A stretch of 64,000 nucleotides of DNA from Sepiola atlantica. Its lineage: Eukaryota > Mollusca > Cephalopoda > Sepiida > Sepiolidae. The position numbers were made by a program, and so were the translations under genes. The notes below the pieces were generated by a model, which saw nothing but the letters and a program-made list of their open reading frames with translations, did not search any database and was not told the DNA's origin. The stretch spans positions 86,939,714-87,003,713 of the forward strand of contig OY744517.1 in NCBI GenBank assembly GCA_963556195.1. Reading direction: 5' to 3'. Shown piece by piece: positions 1-13,261 of the stretch. The first letter of the stretch is position 1. Each line of letters starts with the position of its first letter.

Positions 1-938
1 AATACTTAATTACATTCTTAGTACTGCTTGCACTGAGGATTGAAACTTCAACCTCCAGAAGACTGTCACTTAGAACTGATTATTTATTATTCAATTTCTC
101 TATTTATTTATTTATTATCGCAGAACGATTGACAAAACAACCATCCGGAACGCATGTCGTCATCACTCAGTATCAGACCACGTTGACTCTATTGACAAAT
201 CGGCTGGTTGTGTGCATGAAAGCGTGCGCGGCAAATTGGAAAGCTTTAAAGAAAAGAAATTTGGGTGGCATGGAAACAAACAGAATTGGAATGGAAAAGG
301 GTGAAGAAAAGTGGAAGTCAGATGAGGAAGAAATTGATTGTTCATTTAATTGTTGATTGAATTTGGCATTGCTTTGTGCCGGTTACCTGCCCCTTTCTTT
401 CCATAAACCTTTCACAAAGCTTCCAAGATGTAATGATATTATAAGAAAAATTTTCACCACCGACCTTTCTTGTTTTTCCTCTTGTTTCCAATTCTGTGTG
501 TGTGCTTATAGTTTGGGAAGAAACACAAGCGAAAGTGTATGTAAGAAGGGTTCAAAACCTGGCGTTAATGTAATTAAATCGTGTGGCTTTTGAGGAAGGA
601 AATTAGATTTGTCGATGTCTGTTCACATAAGCTCTCCATGTACAATGAAAGCATGTGTCAAAAGTGTGGAGGAGTTGGTGTTTGTTTGTTTTATTCTATC
701 TGTTGGATTGTTTTCTCCTGTTTGTACAATTGACTCCTATAGGTCATACACTCTTCAGCTCAAGAATTGGTGTCCGTATGGATTTTTCCTCTCTCGCAAG
801 GAACATCTAATGCTTACGTAGAATAGTAACTGTAATCATAGAAATTCTTTCGATGCAGTTAAGATATTATAAGTAGTAGAGTAGTGGCAATGTATATTAA
901 AATTGAGCATCTTTTGTACGTCTATCAATTACCTATAG
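1..938. other. AT-rich stretch with no recognised feature
   Basis: Short open frames of up to 78 codons occur on both strands but show no recognisable domain, no convincing splice sites and no similarity to other parts of the window. I see nothing further here. Confidence 0.6.
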
Positions 939-1163
939 GCTCCAAAACTATTTCACCAAAATTTGGCATGAATAATCCCTGAAATGCCGGATGTGTCAAG
1001 AGTAAATATGTTAATACTACTATTCCTGCTACTACTACTACAATAAAATAAAACAAGCTCCAAAACTATGCGACATAATTGTGCCAAAATAGTCAAGAAA
1101 CATCCTTGAACTGCTGGATGTGTCGTAGAGGGTCAGAATAATACTACTGCTACTACTAACTAT
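939..1163. repeat. Imperfect direct duplication, period about 118 bp
   Basis: Two diverged copies lie in tandem. Each begins 'GCTCCAAAACTA', passes through a 'CTG(A)ATG..GGATGTGTC' core and ends in a short (CTA)n run. Identity is roughly 70 percent by eye. No coding potential was seen. From 1164 to about 1437 the sequence is AT-rich with nothing recognisable. Confidence 0.5.
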
Positions 1164-1437
1164 AATACCGCTTACAATGCATAATATACACTGCAAAAAT
1201 ATTGCTTAAAATTGCAGTAAATTTACCAAGACAAGTCATTGGGATGCAAAGTTTTTTGCAAAAAGTTTGGCTCCATCAGATGCTGAGGAAATCACCTTTG
1301 GTCTATTGATGATGATGTCATACATCTATTCATGACCGTTTTTGTTATTCACCAAAATTCTTCGGAACCAAAAACCTGCTCAGCCACTCTAGATTAAACT
1401 GATTAGGCATAGGACTGTTTCGTATTTTTTATAATCC

Positions 1438-2079
1438 TTATGCAGTCGTTGCTCGCAGTCTTAAAGGCGGCTTTGGTTTCAGCGCATCTATTTCTTTGAA
1501 AGCAATTGAAATAGTAATTTCTGTGAGTAATGGCAAAATGCCATATTCTGGGGTGTAGCAAGGCTGGCTGTTTGGTTTCTGTTGGAATTTCTTGAACGGT
1601 ATGAAGCTCTTAATACAACCGATTAACCAACCAGTTATATCGGATGTGATACTGGACACATTCTTTGTAAAAATGAAGTGAAGAGAAATTCATGATATGA
1701 AAGCTCTGAGGCTATCCCTGTCAGCCATCGCGTATAAATACACTCTGCAATAGAAATGGATATCATAAGTGTTATTGCACTTTGTTTTGATCTTAATTAG
1801 GACAACTAGGTGATGAGAAGATCCCAGCAGGGACAGAACAGTACATGAACTCTTTTCAGGACAAGTTGTCATGAAAAGAACAAGAAGACTTGGAAAATGT
1901 CCGTCAACATCAGGTACGAGAGTAGGATTGTCAACAATCTGTGTTAGATCATAAGCAAGTGGCAAATCATAAGAAAACCTTTCTCCATCGTCGGTCTTGT
2001 TTGAGTGAACCAGACATTTAACATTGTGAACATTAAAGTCCCCGCAATCATGAATGCTAGCAGAAGAGTAAACAGACAA
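1438..2079 (-). pseudogene. LINE fragment: APE-type endonuclease end and linker to RT (family A)
   Basis: On the minus strand the translation opens with 'GDFNVHN', which matches the catalytic GDFN motif of the APE-type endonuclease of non-LTR retrotransposons. It continues through 'LTQIVDNPT', 'PSLLVLF' and 'LGSSHHLVVL', which resemble the usual 'LTQIV..PT', 'SLLDLFLT' and 'LGSSDH' blocks; the expected D of SDH reads H here. After a stop near 1690 the reading continues as 'SFIPFKKFQ' and 'QPCYTPE', the typical linker before the RT domain, and then shifts frame. The element is therefore truncated at both ends and broken by at least one stop and one frameshift. It belongs to the same family as the fragments at 48.85-49.60 kb and 55.78-56.07 kb. 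I leave the clade (jockey/CR1-like) open. Confidence 0.8.
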
Positions 2080-2121
2080 GATGTGGTCAATTTTCTCAGA
2101 GATACTCTTAAGGATAGTAAA

Positions 2122-2381
2122 ATATAATTATGGCAAGTAAGCTAGACAAAAACGTTTGTATTTCATTCCCAAGGGAAATCATCAAGCAATTAGCCGTATA
2201 TGAGGGAAATCTCAGGCAATTTGCCTAATGATTTCCTGAAGTAATGAAATAGAAACATTTCAGTGTAGCTTAATTGCAATAAGTATATTTTTATACTACT
2301 ACTAAGCTCTACGTGTGTATTAAGCACACTTGAAGTAAATACTGAAATAAATATGTACGTAATAAATTATTTTAAAATATA

Positions 2382-2448
<67 letters not shown>

Positions 2449-2705
2449 TATTTCATGTATCCACATAAAATTTTACAAGGAGATATAATTTTTTATGTAT
2501 CAATTTTCAGTATTTACTTCAACAGTGTTCGATACGTAAGTAGAGCTAGGTAGTAAGCTATGAAAATATATTTATGGCAATTAAGCTACACAGAGGCTCC
2601 CGCGTTTCATCCCCGGGGGGAATCTTTTTAGCCTGAAGATTCCCCCCGGGGATGAAACGCGGGAGCTTCTGTGTAGCTTAATTGCCATAAATATATTTTC
2701 ATAGC

Positions 2706-2707
<2 letters not shown>
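2122..2707. repeat. Foldback repeat family, two nested hairpins around a (TA)n tract
   Basis: The right part (2556-2707) is a nearly perfect palindrome with arms of about 69 bp and a loop near 2625-2638; its stem contains a GC-rich 'CCCCGGGGGG' section unlike the AT-rich surroundings. The left part (2122-2297) is a diverged copy of the same hairpin. The flanks 'AAGTAAATACTGAAA' (near 2335) and its reverse complement (near 2505) face each other across (TA)n at 2384-2446. Further copies lie at 35.67-35.95 kb and, as a half element, at 38.22-38.34 kb. Confidence 0.75.

Positions 2708-2718
<11 letters not shown>

Positions 2719-2754
<36 letters not shown>
2719..2754. repeat. (TA)n microsatellite
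   Basis: Pure TA dinucleotide run directly after the foldback repeat. Confidence 0.9.
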
Positions 2755-2759
<5 letters not shown>

Positions 2760-2761
<2 letters not shown>

Positions 2762-3180
2762 ATATGCACCGATGCGATCCCGTTATAAAATCCTTGTGGC
2801 TTTAAATGCACCAGAGCCATATCTAGAAAAAAGAAATTGGCAAGTCATGGTAAAATAAAGGTAATGCCGAGTCCAGAATCACACCACAGGGGCCAGACCG
2901 TCTAAGATTCTTTTCTCCTAATAATAGACACAAAAATCTAAGATATCACTTAGTAAAATGTCATTTATGTGTGTAGCATATTGCTTTCAAGGTGAGACCT
3001 TATTTCTTATCAAATGAAGCTGGGTTACTGGCTGAGCTGGTATGATGTTGAAAATCCAAAAACAATCAATGAGGCCATCACATAACTGACGACTCACTTC
3101 GAAGTATGTTCATGATGTATTTTTCAATATATATGTAAATATATATATATATATTTATTTATATATGTATTACAGAAAAT
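2760..3180. other. No recognised feature
   Basis: AT-rich sequence with a short (TA)n run near 3138-3160 and no coding potential. Confidence 0.5.
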
Positions 3181-3182
3181 CA

Positions 3183-3372
3183 GAACAACATCAGTGCGGT
3201 CGGTTTCAAATTCAAACAAATGGGGACCTATAGTTTATAGTTGGTCTCCTATGCCGAACTCTCTTCAGTCTCTGTTTTTCCGGCATATCTTTATAGAGAG
3301 TCTGGCATAGGAGAGCAAATATAGGTCTCCTTTGTTTGGATTCGAAACCGACGGTAACGATGTTGTCTTGAT
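3183..3372. repeat. Foldback element, arms about 70-80 bp
   Basis: The left arm (3183-3262) and right arm (3290-3372) are inverted copies sharing 'CGGTTTC(A/G)AAT', 'CAAACAAA' and 'GGCATAGGAG'. The right edge continues into 'CTTCTGTAATA' and an AT-rich part that recurs, diverged, near 35.2-35.3 kb. This suggests a MITE-like family. No target duplication was resolved. Confidence 0.65.
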
Positions 3373-3467
3373 CTTCTGTAATACATATATAAATAAGTAT
3401 TACGCTCTTATTTTTGAATTTTTTGTTAATAATCAGAAAACTCTGCTGGATTTCTCTTCCACTAACC

Positions 3468-3868
<401 letters not shown>

Positions 3869-3869
3869 A

Positions 3870-5165
3870 TCAAAGAAATTTAAATCCTAAGGTTATATGT
3901 AAAGCATGTTTAATAATTGTACAGCTATTTTCTCAGTTGGAAACGAAAACATTATGCTAGTTAACAAAAGTAACAGTCATATTCCATTGTCACATACTGA
4001 GAATTTTGCAGAAATAGGATTTTTATAGTTCAATCCTATAATTGAACTTTCCCTTTGGGAAATAACTCCCCACACCCATCATTGAAAAGAATCCAATTAC
4101 CCCCAAAGTATTGACCAGCCTTCAATTATCCAAAAATATTAACCCCTCAGTTTACAAGAAAAAGTGATTAAAACATGAGGTCTGCATCAACAAAGAAATA
4201 TACTCTTGGAGTAATCACTCCCTAAAATGGAGTCAATCTTGACTTTACACATTGACCCCAAAAGTCACCATCTTAAAACCTATATGTGTTATGGCAAGTG
4301 TCACATGATAACCACTTGATCACTATGTGACAAGAAATCAGCAGGTTCTCCCATCATTGCCCATATATTCAGATGCTGGAGAATAAATTCACAGTTAAGA
4401 GACTTCGCTGACAGACCCGGTTTTTTTCTGCAAAAAGTTGTATTTTCAAAACCAAGAAGATCTTTTATCAATCCCTTGAGTACTGTCACCTCAAACAGAC
4501 TGCATATTTTTAACCAAAGACAGGGACCAAAATGCATAGGTGAAGAGATCTTCATTCTTCTGACGATGTATCTACAAAAATAATTCATGTTAATTTCCGA
4601 ATCAACCACGACGCATCTTACCAAAGCTACGTAACCATTTGCCGAAACTTTTGCCCCATCCATTTCAAGAAAATGTTGTTTCCCATGCCCACGTTACATT
4701 TATAAACTCATTCTGCTCTCTAAAGTCTCTCTCTTTCCCCAAAGCAAGAACATTGTCTCATTCAGACCCGTATTTTAGTATCTCTGCGTCTTTGTCATCC
4801 CCAAGAAACTATATTCACTCCAAATTAATTTTACTTCTTTCCGATATTATCTTGCTTGTCCCCTATTGTTTTATTGCATTCATTTCGTACACATCCCCAG
4901 CATGTTGTGTGTATTGTTATCCAAAGCAGAGTTTGGGATGGATACTCAAGTTTTTTTTTACCTTTCTTTTATTCCCATTTGAACCCAGGAAAATAGCCGG
5001 TCCGTAACACCATGGACTCGTCAGGGAAAAAACAAAACAAAATAAAAGTTAAAAAGATAAGCGGCTTTTCCATATGTGATTTAACCCCATTCGTACTCCA
5101 TCAAGTAACACAGAAAAATAATACTTATATCCATTGAGCTATATATATATATATATATATATATT
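3870..5165. other. No recognised feature
   Basis: Two open frames of about 120 codons (4301-4663 minus, 4639-5007 plus) lie here but show no domain. The second is hydrophobic because of a pyrimidine-rich tract. A short (TA)n run occupies 5142-5163. Confidence 0.5.
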
Positions 5166-5170
5166 AATAT

Positions 5171-6571
<1,401 letters not shown>

Positions 6572-6575
6572 AATA

Positions 6576-7192
6576 TGTTGGATAATGGCCCTATGGGAAT
6601 GGACGTATCTGTTAGAAATTGTTGGTTGGACTTGCGCGAGTTAACACGCGTGCAGTCGAGTGCAGAATAGGACTTGTTCTCACAGTTAGAGCTAACAGAC
6701 GTGACAAGGTTACCGTGTGACGAGACCCCAGATCAAGGGTCAGTCTGCACCTACGAGAGGCTCTGTGACGTCACTCGTTCTCGTGAGAAGCGAGTTTTCG
6801 TCAGTCTGATTCGTAAGGCGAACCGAGCAGGACGTGCGATTCACAATGTAAAAATAAGGGAAATATTTCCCTTAAGAGAATACAAGCGAAAGAAATCCTT
6901 TCCCCCTCTCTATGAATGGTTAAGAAAACATTGTTAACTAACTACGATAAAGTAGTGATTTGCTCTCTCCCTCTCTCTCGACGTAGTGAATAACTCCCAG
7001 TGGAAATAACAACGCTTGTAATAAAATGAATTAAATTTAAAAGAAGAGTTTGTCTTCGGAGTGCATAATTAAACTTTTGTTGCAGACACGGACGGCGTGG
7101 TTCACGGCAGGAAGGAAAGAACGAAGAATTCATCCGATAGACGACACACCACCCTCTACAACAGATTAGGGAGAAAATTAAGGTATGCAACA
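6576..7192 (-). mobile_element. Solo LTR, family 1, copy A (short form)
   Basis: In element orientation it reads TGTTGCATACC... and ends ...ATCCAACA, i.e. TG...CA ends with a short terminal inverted repeat. It is flanked by a perfect 4-bp duplication AATA (6572-6575 and 7193-7196). The length is 617 bp. The internal landmarks are shared with copies B to E: a polypyrimidine/AG stretch, a GAGAG-rich patch, a 'TTCTTAACCATTC' block, 'CCCTTGATCTGGGGTCTCGT' and a 'GGCCATTATCC' end. No internal retrotransposon sequence adjoins it, which fits a solo LTR left by recombination. It lacks the roughly 120-bp 5' segment of copies B to D. Confidence 0.8.
6766..6773. promoter_or_regulatory. TGACGTCA palindrome (CRE-like) in LTR copy A
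   Basis: Perfect 8-bp match to the cAMP-response element bound by CREB/ATF factors, at the same relative place as in copies D and E. Function in the LTR is inferred. Confidence 0.5.
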
Positions 7193-7196
7193 AATA

Positions 7197-7844
7197 TATA
7201 ATAAAGTCAGATTTGTTTAAAGGAAAACTTGAACCTTATGAGATGCACATATAATTATTATAACTGGCAATAAAATTTCAAATAGCTGTTTTGTGCTGTA
7301 TTTTGATTTTTTCACCAGGTATTACTTTCACATAACTTAAGAGCTTTCTGTCCTGTTTTCTTATCCAGCAGATAATCTACTTAAGTCATTGCTGTATCAG
7401 ATTCATACGTAACAAGATTGCTTCCTTTTTCCTAAAAAAGTGTGAGAAACCAACATGTCCATTGCAAGAGCAAATTCTAAAATTCCTTCTCTTGTATTTC
7501 TATCACCATATCCATTTCCTCCGTGTACATCCTCAAAATAACCAGGGGTCTTTTCAACAAGACTATTCAAATCTCCTGCCACAGAAAGGAAATATCAATG
7601 TATTGTAAAGTCTTAACTTTAAAGGTGTTTATAGGTCCTTCCAGCTACATACCTGTGCTTTAAGACATTCCAAATGCAGAAGTTACCATTCCTATTCATC
7701 TGTTGATGTCAGCTAAGGATTTTGAAACCACTGAGCCAAGCAAAGAACATCTTCGTTATAGTCAACTCTTTTGTTGTCTATTGAAATATTATCGCCAGGT
7801 GAGGAAATTTAACAGCTATAAATTTAATTAATAAATAAGGTTTC
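7197..7844. other. No recognised feature
   Basis: AT-rich sequence without domains or repeats that I can identify. Confidence 0.5.
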
Positions 7845-8209
7845 CAGTACTAGTAAAGAATGGGTATCCAGAGGATTTCAGTATTTACAGAATCAATCCC
7901 GAGTATCGACAAAAAATCCAGAGTCAGTCCCGAAAATGGTTGAAGCAGTTTACAATTTAAAGGCTACCTTTTTTCTTTTACACAATTTTTTCAACTTTTA
8001 ATTTTGAAGGGCTAAAAATCTTTTTAACTGCAACCCTAATATAATCATTCACATGTTTAGTGCCGCCTGTATTTCTACATTTTTTCATAGCTTTCAAATC
8101 GTAAACGGCTTCAACTATTTCCAAGATTGCCTCAGAATTCTCCATCGATGTTTCGGACTGACTCACTAAGTACTGAAATCCTCTGGATACCCATTCCTTA
8201 CAAGTACCA
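7845..8209. repeat. Inverted duplication around a short protein-like frame
   Basis: The left arm (7845-7975) and right arm (8090-8209) are inverted copies, about 75 percent alike, sharing 'GAATGGGTATCCAGAGGATT' and 'GGAATTCTGAGG'-like blocks. The minus frame at 7978-8166 gives 62 residues with 'ILEIVEAVYDLKAMKK' and 'HVNDYIRVAVKKIF'. This looks more like real protein than most frames here and may be a transposon-derived remnant. No family is recognised. Confidence 0.5.
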
Positions 8210-8215
8210 TGTTTT

Positions 8216-9678
8216 CAATTACAAGTCGGTATCATCATCAGTATGCCACTGCAATTCTGGTTTGTGGGAATTAATATTACCAAACAATGTAAACTTGTGT
8301 TGTCTGCTATTTCTTTAAAAAAAAAGTATTGACGTAGCAGCTCCTATCCCAAACTTCCGCAATATTGCTGCGGTTTTAAACCAAATTAGCCTCTGATTCT
8401 TCTTTTGCTAAACAAATATTGTCTATTTAGCAAAAAACCTTTCCATGCCCTATTTCAATCGATCAACATCTCAACTAATGGAATTTGGCCCTGAATGTGT
8501 CGTCAATTGTTAGTAGAAGATGATTAGCAAAAATTTGACATTAGTGTCCATTTTTCTGAAATCCAAACTTATTCATTACATACACACACCAACCCCACCA
8601 CACACCCACATAAGATGAGTGTATCTAAATGTTAAAGTATTTTTAAACAAGAGTGTTGGTTTGGAAAGCATGTTAATCCAGTAAGACCATCTCGTGGTGA
8701 TAATGTCTCAAATAAAATTTAAAAAAAACACTGTCTTCTAATTTACCGGATGCCAACACAGAAGAAGAGGCTGGTAAAGCTAACCTAACCCTAACCATAA
8801 CCGATCCATGGTAGTGTGCAATGCGTTTAATGAACTTTTTTCCCCAGAAAACCAATCTTTTATCCTTAATCTGCACCATTAACAACAAAGATAACTTTAA
8901 ATAAATTGTTAATTTATGCAGTGACTGAATACAAAAAGAAATAGGAAAAAGTTCGGTGATAAAATTAAAACTTCCAGGTTGTCTTTCGTGAGATAAGAAC
9001 CTTATTCAAATAACCGTTTGAAATGTAAAGAAAGAAGCCATTTTGAAACGTTTAAAGGAATGAAAGATGTTTGAAATGAGTTACTAACTCTCAGATTTTT
9101 CCATATTACTTCAAACAATTTTTACATTAACTTTCTGGTTCGGTATGAAAGATATTCTGAAGATCTTGCTTCAAGCTTGTGTTGGTTTCAATGGAATAAC
9201 GGATATCTTTCCTATCCTTCTCCTGGATTCATTCAATTCTATAGAAATTAAAATTACCTCTTTCTGGAGAGGTGAAAGAAATTGACTTTAATGAAAAACG
9301 AGATTTTTAAAGGTGACACAATACTAATCTTCGTAAGTCAGAGAGTTTCACATAATTTGTGTAACAAAAGATGCTATATTTCCTAGTTGACAGTTTTCAT
9401 AAAAAGGAAATTAAACTTTTAAAGCAATGACTAATATGCTTGTATTAGAAACGTTGCTAGCAAGTTCAATTCATGACAGGTGCATTTCTGTTGTATTTGG
9501 CAACATTAGGCAACGATTAATAAGTTTAGCAAATATATTAAAGTACTTCTATTTCAAACAGCCTTCAATGTTTGCTTTAGTTTATTTGCATATAAGTCAG
9601 ATTTTCTTTATTTTGTATTTTCATTATTTGCTTTATATGGTTTTATATCTTTTTTATTATCACTCATGATATTAAATA
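8216..9678. other. No recognised feature; tiny telomere-like run
   Basis: Mostly AT-rich. Around 8779-8803 lies a short degenerate run of CTAACC/CCCTAA units resembling interstitial telomeric sequence; it is too short to mean much. Frames of up to 80 codons show no domain. Confidence 0.45.
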
Positions 9679-9682
9679 GATC

Positions 9683-10468
9683 TGTTGCATAGCCGTCCCG
9701 GAATGAGCCTTGGCAGTTCTCGCTTTGTATACCCGTCCCGGAATGGGCCGTGGCAGTTCTCGCTTAAACACCTGGTCATTTTTAACACCAAAAAGGCATA
9801 TGTTGCATACCTTTTAATTTCTCGTACCTTCTCTCTTTCCTCGTCGCGTGGAGGGGTGTCGTCTAGTGGTGGTCTTCTTTCTTCTCTTTTGTACTGCCGT
9901 GAACATCGCTGCTACAACAAAAAGCTTCATATTACGATTCACGAGACAAACAATCTTTTAAACTTTTGATTCTTTTATTTCAGGCGTTAGATTTCTGTCG
10001 GCCATGAAGATGTTTCTCTAACGTTGAGGGAGAGATCAAAATACTACTTTATCGTAGTTAATTCCTAAGTCTTTAGCCATTCGAAGAAGGGAGAAGGAAT
10101 CTCATGCCTGTATTCACTTAGGGAAATAAATTCTCATTTTTCATTTGAAGACTACATAGAGAAATCGTCCGTACAGCCCGCTTCCAAAACCCAGACTAGC
10201 AAAACTTAATTTCCCACACAAAAGCCCGTGATGTCACAGAGCCCCATGCGCAGGTGCACCTTGACCCTTGATCTGAGGTCTCGTCAACGTGGTGTCCCTG
10301 TTAACATCTGTGAGATCCGACTGTGAGAACCAGTTTATTTTGCACCCGACTGTACGGGTCCACCAGCACTAAATCGCGCAAGCCAAACCAAACGATCTCC
10401 CACATACGTCCACTTTAATATACGTCCACTTTAAGATGCGTCCGGCCCCACAGGGCCATTATCCAACA
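9683..10468 (+). mobile_element. Solo LTR, family 1, copy B (long form)
   Basis: It begins TGTTGCAT and ends ATCCAACA. The flanks GATC (9679-9682) and GATG (10469-10472) are a near-match 4-bp duplication. The length is 786 bp. The 5' terminal motif TGTTGCATA occurs again at 9801, 118 bp inside, exactly where the short form begins. The CRE-like site has decayed to TGATGTCA here. The flanks show no internal retrotransposon sequence. Confidence 0.75.
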
Positions 10469-10472
10469 GATG

Positions 10473-10929
10473 TGCAATCGATTTTTAGTTGTTTGTATAA
10501 CCTCTCTATTATATTTTCTATGCAAATTATATCCATACTAGTATACCCATTCCACCAATAATATCGATGTATTTTTTCCAAAAGAATATTCCACAGATAT
10601 CTTGTTTTAAAATCAACATCCTTTCTGCTGCCAAAATGCGGTTATTATTTGCATAAAAATATTAAATGTTTAAGGTGAGAATTACAAGTATATTAAATCT
10701 CTAATCAATAATTGTTTTGTTTAAAAAATAATAATTAGACAATTTTAATTAATAGAAAATAGTCTTGCTAATAGTAAGTTACATAAAAATAAAGATTTGA
10801 GTTTTATTTAAGTGACTTAATTTTCATTATTTCTTTGAATTAAGAGTTTATGTTTCTTACAAAAATGGCCAGGTTTTAACTCTATTTTTTAAATTTATTA
10901 TTACGTTCAGAATAATCTTCTAGTGTTTA
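10473..10929. other. No recognised feature
   Basis: Very AT-rich spacer between the LTR and the GC-richer repeat that follows. Confidence 0.5.
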
Positions 10930-11380
10930 AATTAATGTAACGTTACAAACTGAATCACAACAAGCCACGCGTGCGTGGTCCCCCTTTGTATGTGACTCGA
11001 TGTGGCGAGTGTAAAATGCAATAAATCTGGGCAATTTGGGGCATTTTTGACCCCCCTTTGACCCTCTGGGGGCGCGAACCAGAATATTTCTGAGGTCAAG
11101 GATGCTCATTTTATATCCAGAACAATTGCCTCTACATTTTTGCTAAGGTTCAGAAGAATTGAATGGATGGATCAAAAGTTATGGGAGAAAAGGGTCATTT
11201 TTTGCCATTTTGGGGGCTTTTGCCCCCCTGGGGGCGCGAACCAGATTTTTTTCAAGGTCAGCGATACTTATTTTTCTATTAAGAACAATTGGGGGGCTAA
11301 CCAGATTTTTTTTCAAAAATCGGAGAATGTCACTTTATTTACATATTTAATGATTTATAAATCGGGGGACCAATAAAGAC
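10930..11380. repeat. Repeat with duplicated 'GGGGGCGCGAACCAG' module
   Basis: The motif 'CTGGGGGCGCGAACCAGA', followed by 'TTTCAAGGTCAG' or 'TTTCTGAGGTCAAG' and 'GAACAATTG', occurs twice about 180 bp apart, with a third degenerate copy near 11290. This is a tandem-duplicated interspersed repeat. Open frames here follow the duplication and show no domain. Confidence 0.5.
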
Positions 11381-11423
11381 ATACGCAATGTATATTATTA
11401 TGAGAGATTTGTTTTTGTTATAC

Positions 11424-11884
11424 TCATTACCTCCACCAAGAAGGTTATGTTTGTGGTGGAGTTTCTTTATTTGTGTAAAGCCTAGCATCCACATAGCTCG
11501 ACCAATTGGCACCAAACTTGGTCAAAATATCGATCATGATTGAACTTAAAGAGAATTTAATTGTTGTATAACTAGGTCATGGTCAAAGTTACAAACACGG
11601 TAAAAGTCACACTTTTGTTATAACTTCGGTCCTGTTTATCGTAGAGACTTGCTTGTTCACTCATATTGTAGCCAATGAGGACCCGCATCTTATATAGCAT
11701 TTACATTTGACATTGATATTAAAAAGTTCCGGCAAGGTCGAAATTTTGACAGAATATCAGCTTTCTATTTTTTTAAAATTTGATGTGAGATTTTACTACT
11801 CTTTGATAACAGTAAACACCATGTAGAACTTCAGCTGATCAGATATATAGTTTTTAGGTTATGAACGTTTCCATAGCATTTAAC
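11424..11884 (+). repeat. ACCTCC-type interspersed repeat, copy 1
   Basis: It starts 'ATTACCTCCACCAAGAAGG' followed by 'TTATGTTTGTGG' and 'GTGTAAAGCCTAGC'. A second copy lies at 46,129-46,530 ('ATTACCTCTGCCAAAGAGA', 'GTGTAAAGCCTAGC'). From memory, near-identical openings ('CCTCCGCCAAGGAGG') are scattered widely in marine animal genomes. No coding capacity was seen. A SINE starts immediately after it. Confidence 0.6.
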
Positions 11885-12252
11885 CAAGATCAAAGTGTAG
11901 TATCTGTTCCGATGGATACTGCAACCCATAGACTGGTACCGTCTTGGCCTTCGTGGGCTTGATGACGTCGATCTGTGGGTTTGTCCTTTGCAGTTCTAGG
12001 AGGTCCACCCTCCCAGGCTTTGCCCCCCCCTCTTTGGGGAGGAGTAAGTTTATTGCTTACTGCCTGAGGCGCCCCTACCGGGGAATGCCGACGGGGCTGC
12101 CCAGGCATTTTTTGTAGGCCAGAATGCTCACCTTCTCGGGCGCTGGCTTTTTAAGTCCCACTTTCTAGACCCGACATTGGGTCACATCTTACCTTGTGGG
12201 AGTAAGATAAAACTGGCCTTGTGCCTAACCTCCTGGGGAGGTAAATAAATAG
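11885..12252 (+). mobile_element. U2-headed SINE, copy 1 (near full length)
   Basis: The 5' part reads 'AAGATCAAAGTGTAGTATCT' then 'GTTC', which matches nucleotides about 22-45 of U2 snRNA (AAGATCAAGTGTAGTATCTG...) with one extra A. It includes the GTAGTA branch-point-recognition sequence. The body holds 'CTAGGAGGTCCACCCTCCCA', 'GGGGAGGAGTAAGTTTATTG' and 'CTTACTGCCTGAGGCGC'. The 3' part is 'ACATCTTACCTTGTGGGAGT' then 'AAGATAAAACTGGCC', ending 'GGAGGTAAATAAATA'. About 365 bp; no open frame. Copies also lie at 14.1, 15.1-16.5, 33.8 and 50.3 kb. Confidence 0.8.
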
Positions 12253-13261
12253 CATAACTTTGAGAATACTTCATAAAATATGGAGAAGTAAGGTTCAGAT
12301 AACACTTTGGCTCATTCTTATATTGTCAGGTGGCGGTATGCCGTCTAACGACTAACTTGTGTTCTTGTTTTTTAACGTCTAATAGTTTTATATCAAACTC
12401 TGTGCGCATGTTATTCAATCAGTTCAACATAGAAAACAGCAAAACAATTTAAAAGAATATTTTGGTGACTGCTTCTGCTTGGCTTTGTATCAAGGCCATC
12501 ATTTAATTGGACATTTCTTGAGATTTGAAAGAATGCCAATAAATTGTAATTTCATTATATCATTACATAATCATTATTTTATTTAATCATTATGCCATCG
12601 TAATTATTTCATGTGTTATAATTATTCTGCTGCATTATTATGGTATTGTAGCATTATTTCTGTTCATCATAGATCATTATGCTATCAACATTACACCAGT
12701 AATTCATTACTATTTAAATCAGCTCACGAATCCGTCGTTGACTGTGAGTCCTTATACAATCATTTGTGTTTCCTTTGGAATATGCCAGCATGTATTATAT
12801 ATTGTAAGATATCCTCAGTCATATTTTTACTTCGTTAGAGAGTGGTTGTAAAAAAACAATATCGGTATATTTCAATAACAAACAAAATTTAGTACATCAC
12901 GTGACCAATTATTTTTTAATAGAATTTGAAAAGAATATTTTTGTATGTGTGTCATTTTTCTTGTATATATGTATATATAATAGTTGTATCTTAGCAAAAA
13001 GGGTAGCTTAAAGTGTATTTAAAAGGGTATATAAAACAATGTATAACTTACGTTTGTGAGAGTAAGACTTATCGGATGCTATTTTTATTTTTCTGATTGT
13101 TCTGCAGTGAATTCTTTTACCCAATCAGACAATGCCTGAGACCTGTTCACACATAAAGTGCATCTTATTCAAATTTATTACTTGGTGATTTCGGTGACAG
13201 TAAGAAAGATTTTGAGTGAGAGAGTAAATTCTCCTCAAATTTTCTCTAAATCTGACCAATG
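12253..13261. other. No recognised feature
   Basis: AT-rich; scattered ATTATT motifs; no domain in any frame. Confidence 0.5.

Noticed and set aside
4301..5007. Two frames of about 120 codons
   Set aside because: No domain, no splice context, and hydrophobic composition explained by a pyrimidine-rich strand.
8779..8803. Possible interstitial telomere
   Set aside because: Only about three degenerate CCCTAA-like units; too short to support a claim.
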